Below, piece by piece: positions 1 through 10,579 of a DNA stretch of 64,000 nucleotides (position 1 is the first letter of the stretch; each line of letters opens with the position of its first letter). The translations under genes were made by a program, and so were the position numbers. Location: the NCBI GenBank assembly GCA_026874595.1, contig CM049312.1:64326929-64390928 (forward strand), in the 5' to 3' direction. Source of the stretch: Sipunculus nudus (lineage: Eukaryota > Annelida > Sipuncula > Golfingiida > Sipunculidae). Under the pieces are notes generated by a model. It saw nothing but the letters and a program-made list of their open reading frames with translations. It was not told the origin of the DNA and made no database searches.

Positions 1-429
1 GAAAATATTTGCATCCTCATAGAGCCTTAAAGTGTGTTCCTTGTTAAAGGATGTACATGCACTCTGACAGCCAGTTCGCTGTCCATTGATTCTCTATTGT
101 CAGAGGGCTGAAATGGTAGTAGACACAAATGGGTTAGGTTTACCATGTAAGAACCTGTTACTATCCAAACACATTGTGGTATTTAAACTCTTCTTGCACT
201 TTCCAGATTAGGTAACTTGTTACTAATATTTATGAGCTATGGGTTTAAGTAGTGTGTAAGATTCCGCTGAGCATCATGACTGATTGCCAACTTGAATGAA
301 TTCAGTCAGAAATTTAATCACATGTATGTAGGGATGTTTTTAGGTTACTTTCCATTTGTAATGAATTTTAAGGAGATTTGCTGTATCATTTTTACTCTGC
401 AAATCAACTATTTCCTCTGAATTATTGGG

Positions 430-560
430 GTAATAATTAAGTTTGTGAAATTTTTGTAAAAATTTTAAAATTAAATTTGCAAATTATTTTAAGTTATTAG
501 CATAAATAAAAATTCAATACCTTAAATTTTGTCCATCTTTGGCTAAGGCAAGTTGCCTGA
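430..560. repeat. Dispersed repeat R1, copy 1
   Basis: The block 'ttagcataaataaaa' followed by 'ataccttaaattttgtcca' recurs at 9665-9850 and, more diverged, at 13240-13400, all in the same orientation. The copies share an upstream 'gatctgaattttgcaaat'-type segment. There is no coding potential. Confidence 0.6.
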
Positions 561-737
561 GCACGAGGTTTAAAGCAGTAATGCCGCCTGGTGTCTGTTT
601 TGGAAACTAAGGCTGGTGGAAAGATTACCATTTCAGCTTGCCAGCAACTCTGTGAAACCCTGTTGTGTATTTATGCTTTGATGACACTGTGTTACTATCA
701 CCTTTAATTTAAATTCATTCTTTTTAAAAACTAATAG

Positions 738-848
738 GATAAGTTGGTATTAGATTGTTCAGTCAGTGTTGTTGTTTATTGTGACCTGGAAAAATCCCTG
801 TAAGACCTAAAGATAACCTGGAAAACTCATGGAATTTTGATCTGCCAG
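738..848 (+). pseudogene. Possible upstream exon of the NLR-like gene
   Basis: The segment lies between an AG at 736-737 and a strong donor (CAG|GTGAGT) at 849. It ends in phase 1, which matches the exon starting at 1048. In the matching frame only about the last 20 codons are open (reading ...KDNLENSWNFDLPG). The 5' part is open in another frame, which suggests a frameshift near 795-805. No domain can be assigned. It could be a chance open stretch. Confidence 0.3.
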
Positions 849-1047
849 GTGAGTACGAACCCTGATATAATGACACTTAAACAGTACCTTCTTCAGACAA
901 CCTGCAGATACATAAAAAAAATGCAGACAAAAATGGCTTTTATCTGAAATGTGTAACTTTGCTTAAGGCCTATATCTTTGTGAACAAAGGGAAAAAATCA
1001 ATTGAAATATATAAAAATTCTTGTAAAACTTGTAATTTTATTTCCAG

Positions 1048-1259
1048 GTCTTGGAAAAATAGAGTTAGACAGCATGAAAGGCAAGGTGGCTAAGGCTTTT
1101 CTGTACAAGTATGACAAAATTTGATTTTGGACAACGAAAGGTCCATGGACACTGACTGGGAACCAGATCTACACGCAAATGAGCTGGGTTAAGCAAAGCC
1201 TTGAGGCTTCTGGGCGCGTGAAGGAACCACTGCAGGATTACCAGTTCCTGCTCTGTGAG
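1048..1259 (+). pseudogene. Pre-NACHT exon of the NLR-like gene, with in-frame TGA
   Basis: The exon has an acceptor (tttattTCCAG) ending at 1047 and a donor GAG|GTAAAA at 1260. In the frame starting at 1050 it reads through to IYTQMSWVKQSLEASGRVKE and ends LLCE, which resembles the linker that precedes NACHT domains in invertebrate NLRs. It joins in phase 0 to the acidic EEEPLYVVV start of the NACHT exon at 3744. The frame is interrupted by TGA at 1122-1124. The stretch after it also reads plausibly in another frame (KIDFGQRK), so a pair of indels could explain the break as well as a nonsense change. Confidence 0.55.
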
Positions 1260-1451
1260 GTAAAAAATACAGCCCAAAGCCACATCATAAAGTCATTAAG
1301 TCAATTTCTTGCACAAAATCTTTGATTTCGGCAAACATTTTGGTCAGTTTCTTTTTTCACTTTGTTGCTTGTTGGAATCAGAGAATCCCAGAAGTATCCC
1401 TAGAATAATTGAAAATTTGATGGAAAAGCTCTAATATCTGGAAAAAAAACT

Positions 1452-3538
1452 AATGCATTGATCTTTGCATGAATATTAATCATGGTGTGTTTCATCAGTT
1501 CATGCAGATTGGTAGCTAATATAGCTAATGTGATGGTGTGGCGTTGTCCGTGGTCTTTACGTTTACCCATACTATCTCAAAAACAACAGTAGCTAGCATC
1601 ACAAAATTTTATGCAAAAAATTAGCCATCTGAAAAACTTTATCGGATTTTGCTTATTTTTTGGCTTACTGCATTTTCTCAGGTGTTTTAGAGAAAAAGCG
1701 GAAAAACATTTTAAAAAATTCTCCAGAACCATTTAGCCGAATTGTCCAATATTTCACAGTAATAATCCTAGAAACAATCTCTCTCAAGTTTGTTTCCGAT
1801 GGTCCCTTAAATTTCAGTCTCAAAAACAGCTTGAGCTATTATCAGCAAATTTTATGCCAATGTTGGTCATATGAGTTAAATCTGAATTTGAGTATTGGTG
1901 GCGCCACCTGCATCAGCCTTTTTTGTACAGGTGTCATCAGTGCCTGTATCATACTGAGGGCTACAAAGAACTAATTCTCTGAAACCATATGGCCCAATTG
2001 TTGAATATTGCACAGAAATGATCTTATGGTAGTGCTTTCTGAAGTTTGTTCAAATGGTCTCTGTTTAGTGATTTTTGGCTGAGTTATTGGAAGTTGAATT
2101 TAGTCATATGCCAAAAACAGCCCATTTTAGCTCAGTGGCTACAAAGATCTTCTTCTCAAAAACCACTGGGCCAAAGTCTTAAATCTCACACATTAATTAT
2201 CTTCAGATGTTGATAATTCAAGTTTGTTCAAATGGAATGGTTCAGTGCTTTTTGGCTGAGTTACGGGAAGCTCAACTAAGCCAGTTTGCTGTATCTTCCT
2301 ATATGAGTTATAAACCTGCAAAACGTTTTTCTACTGATGCAACTTAAGCCAATTAGTTCAGTATTTTATAAGAATAAACCCCAGCATAATTCTTATAATA
2401 ATTGTCTTTAATGGTTCCATATGAATGATTGTTGGCTGAATTATGGAGATTGAATTGAATTATTTTACCATATATATGTAAGCTTTGTGAAGCAGTTGCA
2501 TCTAACCTGGCACCAGTTTATCAGCATCAATTACATCATGCCACTAGGCATTTAGATTTCAGGTTAAATAGCTTTGCAGACTGTCCGTGGGGTTCTCAGG
2601 CTGTTCCAGCAACCTTGCACCACTCACAGATTGGAACATGATTTTAATTTGAATGTAGGGGGTTGATACATTTATCGGCACAGTGTCTGTAAACCTTGGA
2701 AAAACACTTTCCTCCTCATGATTCCAACAATACATTGGACAAGCGACTGGCGGCAATAGTCACCAGAAAGTTATGCCATTGTTTGTCAGATTAACATGGG
2801 AAAGTTGGTTTGTTAGCCATGGGGCGCATTAAATAGCACTTCTACATGAAATTCAGAGGCACGGTGGGCGTGATTGTACTCTTTCAATCTCAGGGACAAG
2901 AAGAAAAAAAAAATCTATTCTTAATATTTAAAATTGATTGATGTCGCTAGCCATTGAACAGTGACGATGTCTGCGATTTTCATAGAATCATAGGACCACT
3001 AGTGCGCACAACACAAAAATGTTTGTAGCTGGCACCACCAGTCTTGCATACAATGTAGCCATCAGGGATATATATATTTATGCCCAATTTCAACTGATAT
3101 ATCAAACCCTTCCTGAGAATTAAGCAGGGACATACACTGTGCAAAAGTCATTGTAGGTGGTTACACCTGTCTTGTGAACAAGAAAGCCATAAAAAATGCA
3201 TAGACAGGTCATAAATCAGGCCAATACATTGAAATTACCTTGAGTCTGATTCACTGATTCTCTATTAAATCTAAGAAAGTGCAGTTAGCCAAAAAATAAG
3301 CAAAATTTCGATAGATTTTATTAGTTGGCTAAATTTTTGCCTAAAATTTTGTGATGCTAGCTCATGTTTTTGAGATAGTATGGGTTAACTTACAGACCAT
3401 GGAGAACTGTTGACGCCACACCATCGCATGAGCTCACAGGTTTGCTAAAAAAATCCAGGAGGCACCACCAGTCTGCATGAACTGATGAAACAGTCCATGA
3501 TGAATATTGCATGCAAAAATCATGGTGATCAATGCATT
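1452..3538. mobile_element. Foldback element in the NLR intron (family R4)
   Basis: About 210 bp at the left (1452-1680) reappears reverse-complemented at the right (3270-3538), including the outermost 'aatgcattgatc' and the 'catcagttcatgcaga' block. This gives long imperfect terminal inverted repeats around ~1.6 kb of non-coding DNA. It lies wholly inside the intron between NLR exons. A relative lies at 15.97-17.47 kb. I found no transposase reading frame, so it is probably a non-autonomous DNA element. The exact ends and target duplication are not resolved. Confidence 0.65.
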
Positions 3539-3550
3539 TGTTGTTCAGAT

Positions 3551-3573
3551 ACTGGGGGGGGGGGGGGGGGGGG
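3551..3573. repeat. Poly-G tract
   Basis: A run of about 22 G immediately follows the right arm of the intron element and lies 170 bp upstream of the NACHT exon acceptor. Confidence 0.9.
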
Positions 3574-3743
3574 TTCTGAGCCCCATAGCTCAGATAATAG
3601 GGGAAGATACCTAATATCAGGTTACCACTCTGATATATTGGGCACAGCTCATATCAAAATGAATAGGCATATGTTTAATTGTTAAATGTAAAAATTGCCT
3701 TTATATGCATGTGTTTGTGTAAGTTGTCATGTGTATTTTGCAG

Positions 3744-5801
3744 GAGGAAGAACCACTGTACGTTGTTGTGACTGGAGAAGCAGGACGGGGAAAGAGCACT
3801 TTCTGTCATCGACTAGCTGTGAACTGGGCACAAAGCATCAAAAAGCCAGATAGTCTTGAGGAAAATTTGAAACAAGCGCTGCAAAAATTTGACTTTGTGC
3901 TACCATTAGTGCTTAGGGAGGCAGAGGTAGGCGTCACACTAGAAACATTTTTGAGAAAACAGCTTATGTTTCTGGGAAAAGAAACAGCTGAGTTTTTAGT
4001 GACATATTTAAGATCATGTCCAGAGAAATTTCTTCTATTATTTGATTGCTTAGATGAGGTTAAAATGGAGAATATTCCAGAATTGTACAATATTGTCACA
4101 AAGACTGATCTGTCTATGCAACTGAACATGATTGTAACCTGTCATGAACATGCAGCTTCAGGTGACTGGGCTCCTGTGATTAAAATCCTTCTGGAAGGTT
4201 TTAATCAGGAGAACATTTCACAGTATATTACAAAATTCTACAAAACAAATTGTAATGGTAAACAGTTTGCAGATACCCTCAAAGATAAAATTTCATCCAG
4301 TGAAGCTGTAAAAGAAATGGCCACCTCACCAGTCCTGTTACAGCTAATTTGCATCTTATGGCAGAATAATGTACACAACCTAGAGAACAAAGGTTCACTT
4401 TATCTTGAATTCATTAAAATAATGTTGGAGAGGTATTCTTCAGAGAAGTTAAAGGAGATACGTTCTGCTGATACATTGCTGGACAAATATGGAGGATTAT
4501 TAAAAAAGATTGGCCGTTTGTGCATGCTGAAACAGAAGGATAAAGAGTACACTGGGATGTTTGAAAGTGAAGTGATTTATAGATTGGTTGGAGAGGAGGC
4601 CTTTCAGCTTGGACTTTTTGATGTAGTCCAAGCAGATGACCCCTTCAAGTCATCGACTGTTCAGTTTGTACATTTAACATAGGGTGAATTTTGTGTTGCT
4701 CTGGCTATCTACCTCGGGGAAAATGAGGTCTCTCAGGTGCTCATAGAAACTTGTGTTGATCTGGAAAGCATTGCCCGCATGCGAACTACATTAGAATTCT
4801 TGCCAGGCCTTGATGACAAAATTGCAAACACCATCCTGCAAAAAATATGGAAGCCTTTTAAACCATCTGTTACCTACTGCAAGTTTCTTGCTGACAGTTT
4901 AGAAAATTTTCATCTCTCGGTTTTGTCACAATTTAAAGAGAATAAATTAGCAAATTTTGATACCCCTTTTCTGTATATTGAAGATGAACGTGTGTTTGAG
5001 AGTTGTTCCAACAAGATATGTGAGTTTAGTAAAGTGATAAATCCCAAAATGATAGTACTTGGATGCAACAGTATCACTAGGAATACTTTAAGATTACCAA
5101 TTTCAAAGTTTTTCAGCGTGGTCCGCGTTACCAGGAAGATAAGGCTTTATTCACAGCTTTTTTCAAAGGCATAGATGAATCTGTGGTCAAAACAGATGAT
5201 TTCATATGCCTGCAAATGTCATCAATGTCAGAGGTATGGTATGATAAAGAAAAAAAAGCAGTTTTCATATGTGCTTGCCAAGATGACAAATCTTCGCTTT
5301 CTTGATTTTGATGTTCCAGTCTCATTCACAGAAATATTGTCACTCTCTGTGGAAAAGAACCCACAAAGTCTGTGTCAGCTGCACACGCTTACCTGTCTCC
5401 ATCCATATGTGTGGGAATGCTTGGAACAGTTCCCAAATCTATGTACACTGATCACTTGTGGTGATATGTTTTACAAGGAAGGACAGTATTACCTTCCATA
5501 TCATATTCATGACTATGCTGGAACATCCTTTTCAATGCTTACATATTCCATAATTGGAAAACAGTTACCCAGCCTTTTGGCTCTGCATATGGTTAAATGC
5601 TATAAGGTAACCATAAAATGGTTGTCCAGAACTCTTGGATTTCTACCATCTGTTAAATGGTTATATATATACCCTGGAAGTTCTGAAAATTCCAATGTTC
5701 CATCATGGTTTGCTGAAAGCGTTGTTACATCAGATCACCTGAAACCACTGCAGGATGAATTTCCTAATATTGATATCAGATTGGTTTCTGGACATGAATA
5801 A
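3744..5801 (+). pseudogene. NACHT exon, with internal TAG and two compensating frameshifts
   Basis: The exon follows a pyrimidine-rich acceptor ending AG at 3742-3743. Walker A is at 3774-3800 and Walker B (FLLLFDCLDE) at 4029-4058. MIVTC near 4129 fits the NACHT sensor-1 strand. At 4665-4700 the family motif of the type FxHLxxxEFxxA reads FVHLT-stop-GEFCVALA, so TAG at 4680-4682 replaces one residue of a conserved motif; a TTG to TAG change would do this. The same frame stays open to about 5108. It then shifts at a five-T run, continues without stops in the other frame, and returns at an eight-A run (5250-5257) to a frame open to TAA at 5799-5801. The C-terminal ~180 residues look like degenerate LRR-type repeats (LRFLDFDV, FPNLCTLITC, LPSLLALHMVKC, LPSVKWLYIY). 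Confidence 0.78.
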
Positions 5802-6743
5802 TTTTGTCAAACAGTGCTCGCTAAGTTTTAGGTTTGATTGTGGTTTTACATTTTAGGTTTGATTGTGGTTTTATAAATTAAATTCTTCATTCAAAGAGCT
5901 TCTGCAGGTCTCAGTATTCCATGCCAGCATGTAAGTCAACTTGCGATGAACATTGTAATGCCTATAAGATTTTAACTGTAATATTCATATAATGCGTATG
6001 TTTATGAAAATTTATCCTCCTTATATAGTGTATATACTAGGGTTGGGTGTCACCTTCTTGATTGTTATCAATCATCGAGAGCATATCAGCAGTCGATGAT
6101 CGATTATTGGTTGCTTTTGAGAAGTATTGGGAATAATTTTAAAATTCATGATCTGTTATCAGTATACACTGGTCTAGGAGTATGAAATTTTTTATCAAAT
6201 ATAGACCTGTATATCCACTCAGTTGCTGTTAGGCCTAATATCTTGGATAATATATCTAATAACACTAAACCTTACATGTGTACAACATGTTATATGCTTA
6301 ATTTATGAAAGTTTACTTTCTCTCATCATTAAGCCTAACCTTTGGTTAATATTCTGAAATTGATTATGGCAGTGTAAAATCGGACATCAGATCCTCTGCA
6401 TCAGCCAACCAGTCATCAATTATAATTGATCATTGGTCTTAACACTTTACCATATTCCACCATCCCTGTCAACATCATTTTTCGTGATATTTTTTATACA
6501 ATGCACTAAAGCCTACTTTATTTACCCTAGAGGCAAATCAGACAAATGTGGCAATTATCTTACAGCAAATTAATACTGTCCCATGTAACAGTATTGATTC
6601 CCTATGATTAATTCAGAAAGAAAAATGACTGAACAGATGTACAGTCTTGCAACATATCATTAACGACCTAAGTTGATTGACTAAAATTATACCCACTTGA
6701 CAATTCTTATTGATGACGTCGCAGTGGTATTTGTACGTTTATC
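5802..6743. other. 3' flank of the NLR-like gene, no gene seen
   Basis: A 24-bp tandem doublet of 'ttttaggtttgattgtggtt' lies at 5826-5872. An 'agggttgggtg' start followed by palindromic 'atcgatgatcgat'-like sequence at 6040-6110 resembles the ends of Harbinger/ISL2EU-type elements, but no matching right end was identified. The rest is AT-rich unique sequence. Confidence 0.5.
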
Positions 6744-6817
6744 ATGTCACATACTTCACTCATACATTACATGGATCAACAGATATGGACACTTGAACTG
6801 ACGTCTTGTTATATAAA

Positions 6818-6818
<1 letters not shown>

Positions 6819-6883
<65 letters not shown>
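6819..6883. repeat. (TA)n microsatellite
   Basis: About 32 uninterrupted TA dinucleotides. Confidence 0.97.
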
Positions 6884-6887
<4 letters not shown>

Positions 6888-7485
6888 TCATTTATTTCAT
6901 GCCCATTTAAATCATCACTAATTGCCTCATTACTTCCTTTGATAAAAGCTATTTTTTAAGGTTGCAAATAAAATATATTTGAAAGCAGTATTTTGAAAAA
7001 TTAGATGGACATGGGTGTTGAACAGACTATAGCTTATACACTGCATTCTCCTTTGAGTTATACACTGCTTGTACTAGTAGGGTTTGCCCTGTCACTGCTG
7101 GTTGTTGGGGAAACCCTCTGTCCCATACATTTTACTAATAAACCTACAGTTTCGGAGCCAAGTATTAAATGTTTGCATTTGTTTATTTCAAGTTTGAAAT
7201 CCAATGCTCACCTTTATACTAGAAAGAGCATTGATTGACAAGGGATTGTAAGCTTGTACATAACCTAAACTTTTGAAGTGTATGTAACATCTAGCTCATA
7301 CACACCCTACCTGAATTTTGACTTTCCCAGCTCCTACAAAAAGCTCTGTGACACTAAGTATGTTTCACATGATTGTGTTCCATATAATATATTGCATATT
7401 AAGCAATAAACTTCAAATATATGTTTTTTAATTAAACTTTTATATTAGTACAGGTAAATGTACAAGTAGTATAAAAAAGAAGTAT

Positions 7486-7585
7486 TGTTACGGGGTGACA
7501 TAAAAGTGGACTTATACGCCACAGACCTGGGTTCGAAACCGGGATCGGCCCAGGATTTTCCCCTCAACAATTTGCCTTCATAACA
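7486..7585 (+). repeat. 5' LTR of the TRIM-like element (deleted copy)
   Basis: 100 bp, TGTTAC...TAACA. Aligned with the 3' LTR it lacks about 52 bp, including the box-A-like region, but keeps the B-box-like 'ggttcgaaacc' at 7530-7540. The deletion edges carry short matching 'cgga'-type sequence, as expected of slippage or microhomology loss. Confidence 0.8.
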
Positions 7586-7588
7586 AAA

Positions 7589-7606
7589 TGGGGGCTCGTC
7601 CGGGAT
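7589..7606 (+). promoter_or_regulatory. Primer binding site for tRNA-Pro
   Basis: tgggggctcgtccgggat is complementary to the 3' end of tRNA-Pro including CCA. It is the same 18-base site used by retroelements of the MLV priming class. It lies 3 bp downstream of the LTR1 end, where a PBS is expected. Confidence 0.85.
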
Positions 7607-7694
7607 GACGGAAAAACTTTGTGGCCCAGGGAATAAGCTCACCAAAATGTGACTCCTGGGATAATTAGTCTTGTTCTGATAGCAGAACGCTCTT

Positions 7695-7703
7695 AAGAGG
7701 GGG
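7695..7703 (+). promoter_or_regulatory. Polypurine tract
   Basis: AAGAGGGGG sits two bases upstream of LTR2, the position where plus-strand priming starts in LTR elements. Confidence 0.75.
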
Positions 7704-7705
7704 TG

Positions 7706-7857
7706 TGTTACGGGGTGACATAAAAGCGGACCGAACTGTCTCGTGAAGCTTGCTTTGCTAGAGAAGCGGTTTGGACGCCGGACTTGTATGCCACCGCCCT
7801 GGGTTCGAAACCGGGATCGGCCCAGGATTTACCCCTCATTCATTTGTCTTTGTAACA
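7706..7857 (+). repeat. 3' LTR of the TRIM-like element (full length)
   Basis: 152 bp. It contains TAGAGAAGCGG (7759-7769), close to the Pol III A box, then a segment like an anticodon arm (gccggacttgtatgcc), then B box GGTTCGAAACC (7802-7812). Spacing and order match a tRNA body, so the LTR appears to carry a tRNA-derived internal promoter. Confidence 0.7.
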
Positions 7858-7861
7858 GTAT

Positions 7862-9230
7862 AATCAATATGATTTTGTCTACAATAATGAATGACTAAAT
7901 GAAGATCAGTTAAGAATTAAAGGTTTACCAGGCAGGTTTGATCTTAATGTTGTTTACCATACTAGAAATTTTACTTGCCTAAGGCAAGTGCTTAACAGTG
8001 AATGTTGAGACCTGTATTATGTAGGAATGCCTAGTTTGACTAGTATTTGCCTTCAGTAATTATAAGTATCGTTTCTTAAAGCAAAATGATGACCATAAAT
8101 GAAACCAATACTTTTTATACTTGCTTTTGGCAAGTTATATGTGTGATAGCAGACAATGTTATTTATAAACAACCAACTGGTCTCAGTCATATTAGGGGTG
8201 TTCAACACACATGGAGCAGTGTTAAACAGTAAATTGGGTATTTTTGTTTTTAAATATGCCAATATATGAGTGAAGTTTGAATTCAGACGGGCATATATGT
8301 AACTGGTTACATTGGGTTAATATCCAAAACTATGTCCATAGATACAGTAAGTGCTGCTCGGATGTAGTAAATATATGTAATACATAAGAGTAACTTTCAG
8401 AACAGTTATTTCATGAAAAACTAAATTGTGGTCAAACTTTAAGGATAAGCCATGTGTCTACTGGAACTTTCAATCCTAAAGTTTATCATCTTATAAAGTT
8501 TTATGCAAGGCTCTGGTAGATTCCAGTACCAACAATAAGAATATGTTTTCATATTTCATATTTTTCATCTGTAAAGGATGTAATTAATTTATGTTTTGTT
8601 ATGTTGTAGATTAGTGTTATGTTATCTATGCATGTGCTTGTATATCCTAATACATTGTTCATTATATGTGTTTATCATGCTTTAAGTGCCATAGACAGTT
8701 TGCCTGCCTTGATGGAATGAGTTAGGGGAAGTTTTTTTTATATTTTAATAGTGTATGTTAAAAGACTTTACCAAACCATTACTTTGAATTAAAGAGGAGA
8801 ATTATTTTGAAAAAGAAAAGCTCTTTTATAATTATTAATATGGTTACATAGCATTCCCTACAATAATTCATTCACTGTCCTTAAAAAACTCGAGGTTAAT
8901 TTTAATGTTGCCATGAAAATAAGTGAAATTGACATCTGTTAAATTTGTTTACCTGTGTATTTGCATATGTTATTTAATTCTCAGTCATCACATTTAGATG
9001 TTTTGGCATTTTGGCAATATACTAATCAGTTGTGTGTTAAAACAGGTCAGTTTGTATGTTTCATGCCATATTGTGTTTATATCGTGCATGAAACCTCTTT
9101 CTATGTAATTTGCACCCAGATGCTAAGATGACACCAGGTATTTTACCATGGTAAATGTATGAACAAGGCAAAAAAACTTTGTTAAATTATGGTAATAAAC
9201 ACTGATCATCGTTTCATACCTTATGGTCAC
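7862..9230. other. AT-rich intergenic sequence, no gene seen
   Basis: I see no exon-like segment, RNA gene or clear repeat boundary here. Confidence 0.5.
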
Positions 9231-9233
9231 ATT

Positions 9234-9660
9234 ATTAGCTCAGCTGACTATAAGTCATCTGAGCTATAGTTGTGGTCCTTTGTCCTTAGTCCAGCCGTCC
9301 GGCTGACCGTGCGTTAACAGGGCACGTTTTAAAACCGTTGGACCTATGAATCCAAAATTCTGCATACCATTAGATGTCCCCAAAATCTCCTACCATACAA
9401 AAAATTGGGTCATTAGGACTTCGTTCATTTTAGATATTAAGGAAAAACCTCAGTTTTCAATAAAAAAAAGCCATTGTTACACTTCAAGGCTGCCTAATAT
9501 CAAACCACTGATCTGTTTTTTATCATATTTAGTATTCACATCCTTTCATACATTTTCTATGAACTTATTAAAAATTAGGTCAGTACTGGGTATTATTTTG
9601 ATGTTATGGGCCAAAACATAATGCGATTTTTAAAAAATCAGGAAATATATTTGCTCACTT
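9234..9660. repeat. Dispersed repeat R2, copy 1
   Basis: Starts with 'agctcagctgactataagtc' and a 'gtccagccgtccggctgacc' segment. A related start lies at 27887 and a weaker one at 56719. The body contains a 91-codon open stretch with no recognisable domain. Confidence 0.55.
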
Positions 9661-9664
9661 AACA

Positions 9665-9850
9665 TGAGAATTGCTGAAGCTGGAGACTTTTTTTTTCAGG
9701 AATATAACTTTATTTAATCAAGATTCAATTGTTTACCCAAAATTAGATCTGAATTTTGCAAATTTTTCAAGTTATTAGCATAAATAAAAAATCAATACCT
9801 TAAATTTTGTCCAACTTTTGGCATGTTTTTTCCCTGTAAGCACTGTTGAT
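9665..9850. repeat. Dispersed repeat R1, copy 2
   Basis: Contains 'ttgtttacccaaaattagat', 'ttagcataaataaaaaatca' and 'taccttaaattttgtcca', shared with 430-560 and 13240-13400. Confidence 0.6.
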
Positions 9851-10085
9851 TTATTTTTCACAGCATATATACATAAGGACTTTATCTTTTAAAATTTGAA
9901 ATTTCAAAGGAATTGTTTGAAAAGAGTAGCTTTTATTCAAGTTTTCATACACCATGTCAAGTGTTGTTTACATCTAGCCCACCTATAGCTAGTAGTAAAG
10001 CCTTCACTTGCATTATGTAACCCACCCCAGGCAGCTTGCCTTGGCTTAGCTTGGCCACTACTAGCAGGCTTTCCCTCTGCCCTGA

Positions 10086-10107
10086 ACCCCCCCCCCCCCC
10101 CCCCCAG
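10086..10107. repeat. Poly-C tract
   Basis: About 20 consecutive C. Confidence 0.9.
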
Positions 10108-10579
10108 CTGGTGCATAAACTTGATGAATGTTATAATTTTCTGTATTTTATTTTATTCTTGGCTGTGCTACATTTTAGATTTTGTATTGTACCACCTGGG
10201 TTACAATGATTAAAGTGCACATTTAATTGTGTCAACAAAGTGATGTTTTGCTTTGAAAGTGTGGATGTTCATCAGATAAGTAATGCTTTACTTTAGAAGA
10301 GTAAAACTTCACCAAGTGTGAAATTGAATATTTATTCCAGTAATTAATTATACCTGAGATTGTAATTAGCATAATGATATTGTTTGCCCCATTTAACCAA
10401 CAGTGTGTATACTTTATTTGAAAAGATGTTTTTATTTTATCAAATTTACTGAATCTTTTATTTTATTTTGATGAATAAAATTAAGCATATACTGAAAACT
10501 CCAATGAGCAAAACTGTTTAATAGGGATGCAAGGAATAATCTTGTAGATGCCATGTTGTGGCATTATTGTATCGCCAGA

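Larger units (their letters stand above)
738..5801 (+). pseudogene. NACHT-domain NLR-like gene, decayed (gene-level span)
   Basis: This is an NLR-like NTPase gene with candidate exons at 738-848, 1048-1259 and 3744-5801. The first junction is phase 1 and the second phase 0, so the exons join in register. NACHT NTPases are cytosolic sensors that oligomerise on ligand binding, and molluscs and other invertebrates carry large families of them. The large exon shows Walker A (GEAGRGKST), Walker B (LLLFDCLDE), a winged-helix-like FVHLT segment and a C-terminal region resembling degenerate leucine-rich repeats. Four lesions are visible: TGA at 1122-1124, TAG at 4680-4682, a one-base loss in the T run at 5109-5113 and a one-base gain in the A run at 5250-5257. 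A retained stop readthrough or assembly error remains possible because two lesions sit in homopolymers. N-terminal exons (a CARD, Death or DZIP3-like region) would lie upstream of the window and are not seen. Confidence 0.72.
7486..7857 (+). mobile_element. TRIM-like miniature LTR retroelement with tRNA-like LTRs
   Basis: A complete but tiny LTR element of 372 bp. LTR1 is 7486-7585 (100 bp) and LTR2 is 7706-7857 (152 bp). Both start TGTTAC; LTR1 ends in CATAACA and LTR2 in GTAACA. The flanks carry a perfect 4-bp target duplication, GTAT at 7482-7485 and 7858-7861. A primer binding site lies 3 bp after LTR1 and is an 18-base exact complement of a tRNA-Pro 3' end. A purine tract AAGAGGGGG at 7695-7703 ends just before LTR2. 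The internal region is only 120 bp, has no coding capacity, and would need gag-pol from a relative. This architecture matches terminal-repeat retrotransposons in miniature. LTR2 also contains a tRNA-like block with recognisable A and B boxes. Confidence 0.82.

Noticed and set aside
6744-6959. 71-codon frame rich in Tyr-Ile repeats
   Set aside because: Produced by the (TA)n microsatellite; no flanking coding signal.
7486-7857. Two tandem tRNA-derived SINEs instead of an LTR element
   Set aside because: The exact primer binding site, purine tract, matching TG...CA ends and target duplication fit an LTR element better; SINE copies would not be expected to show these.
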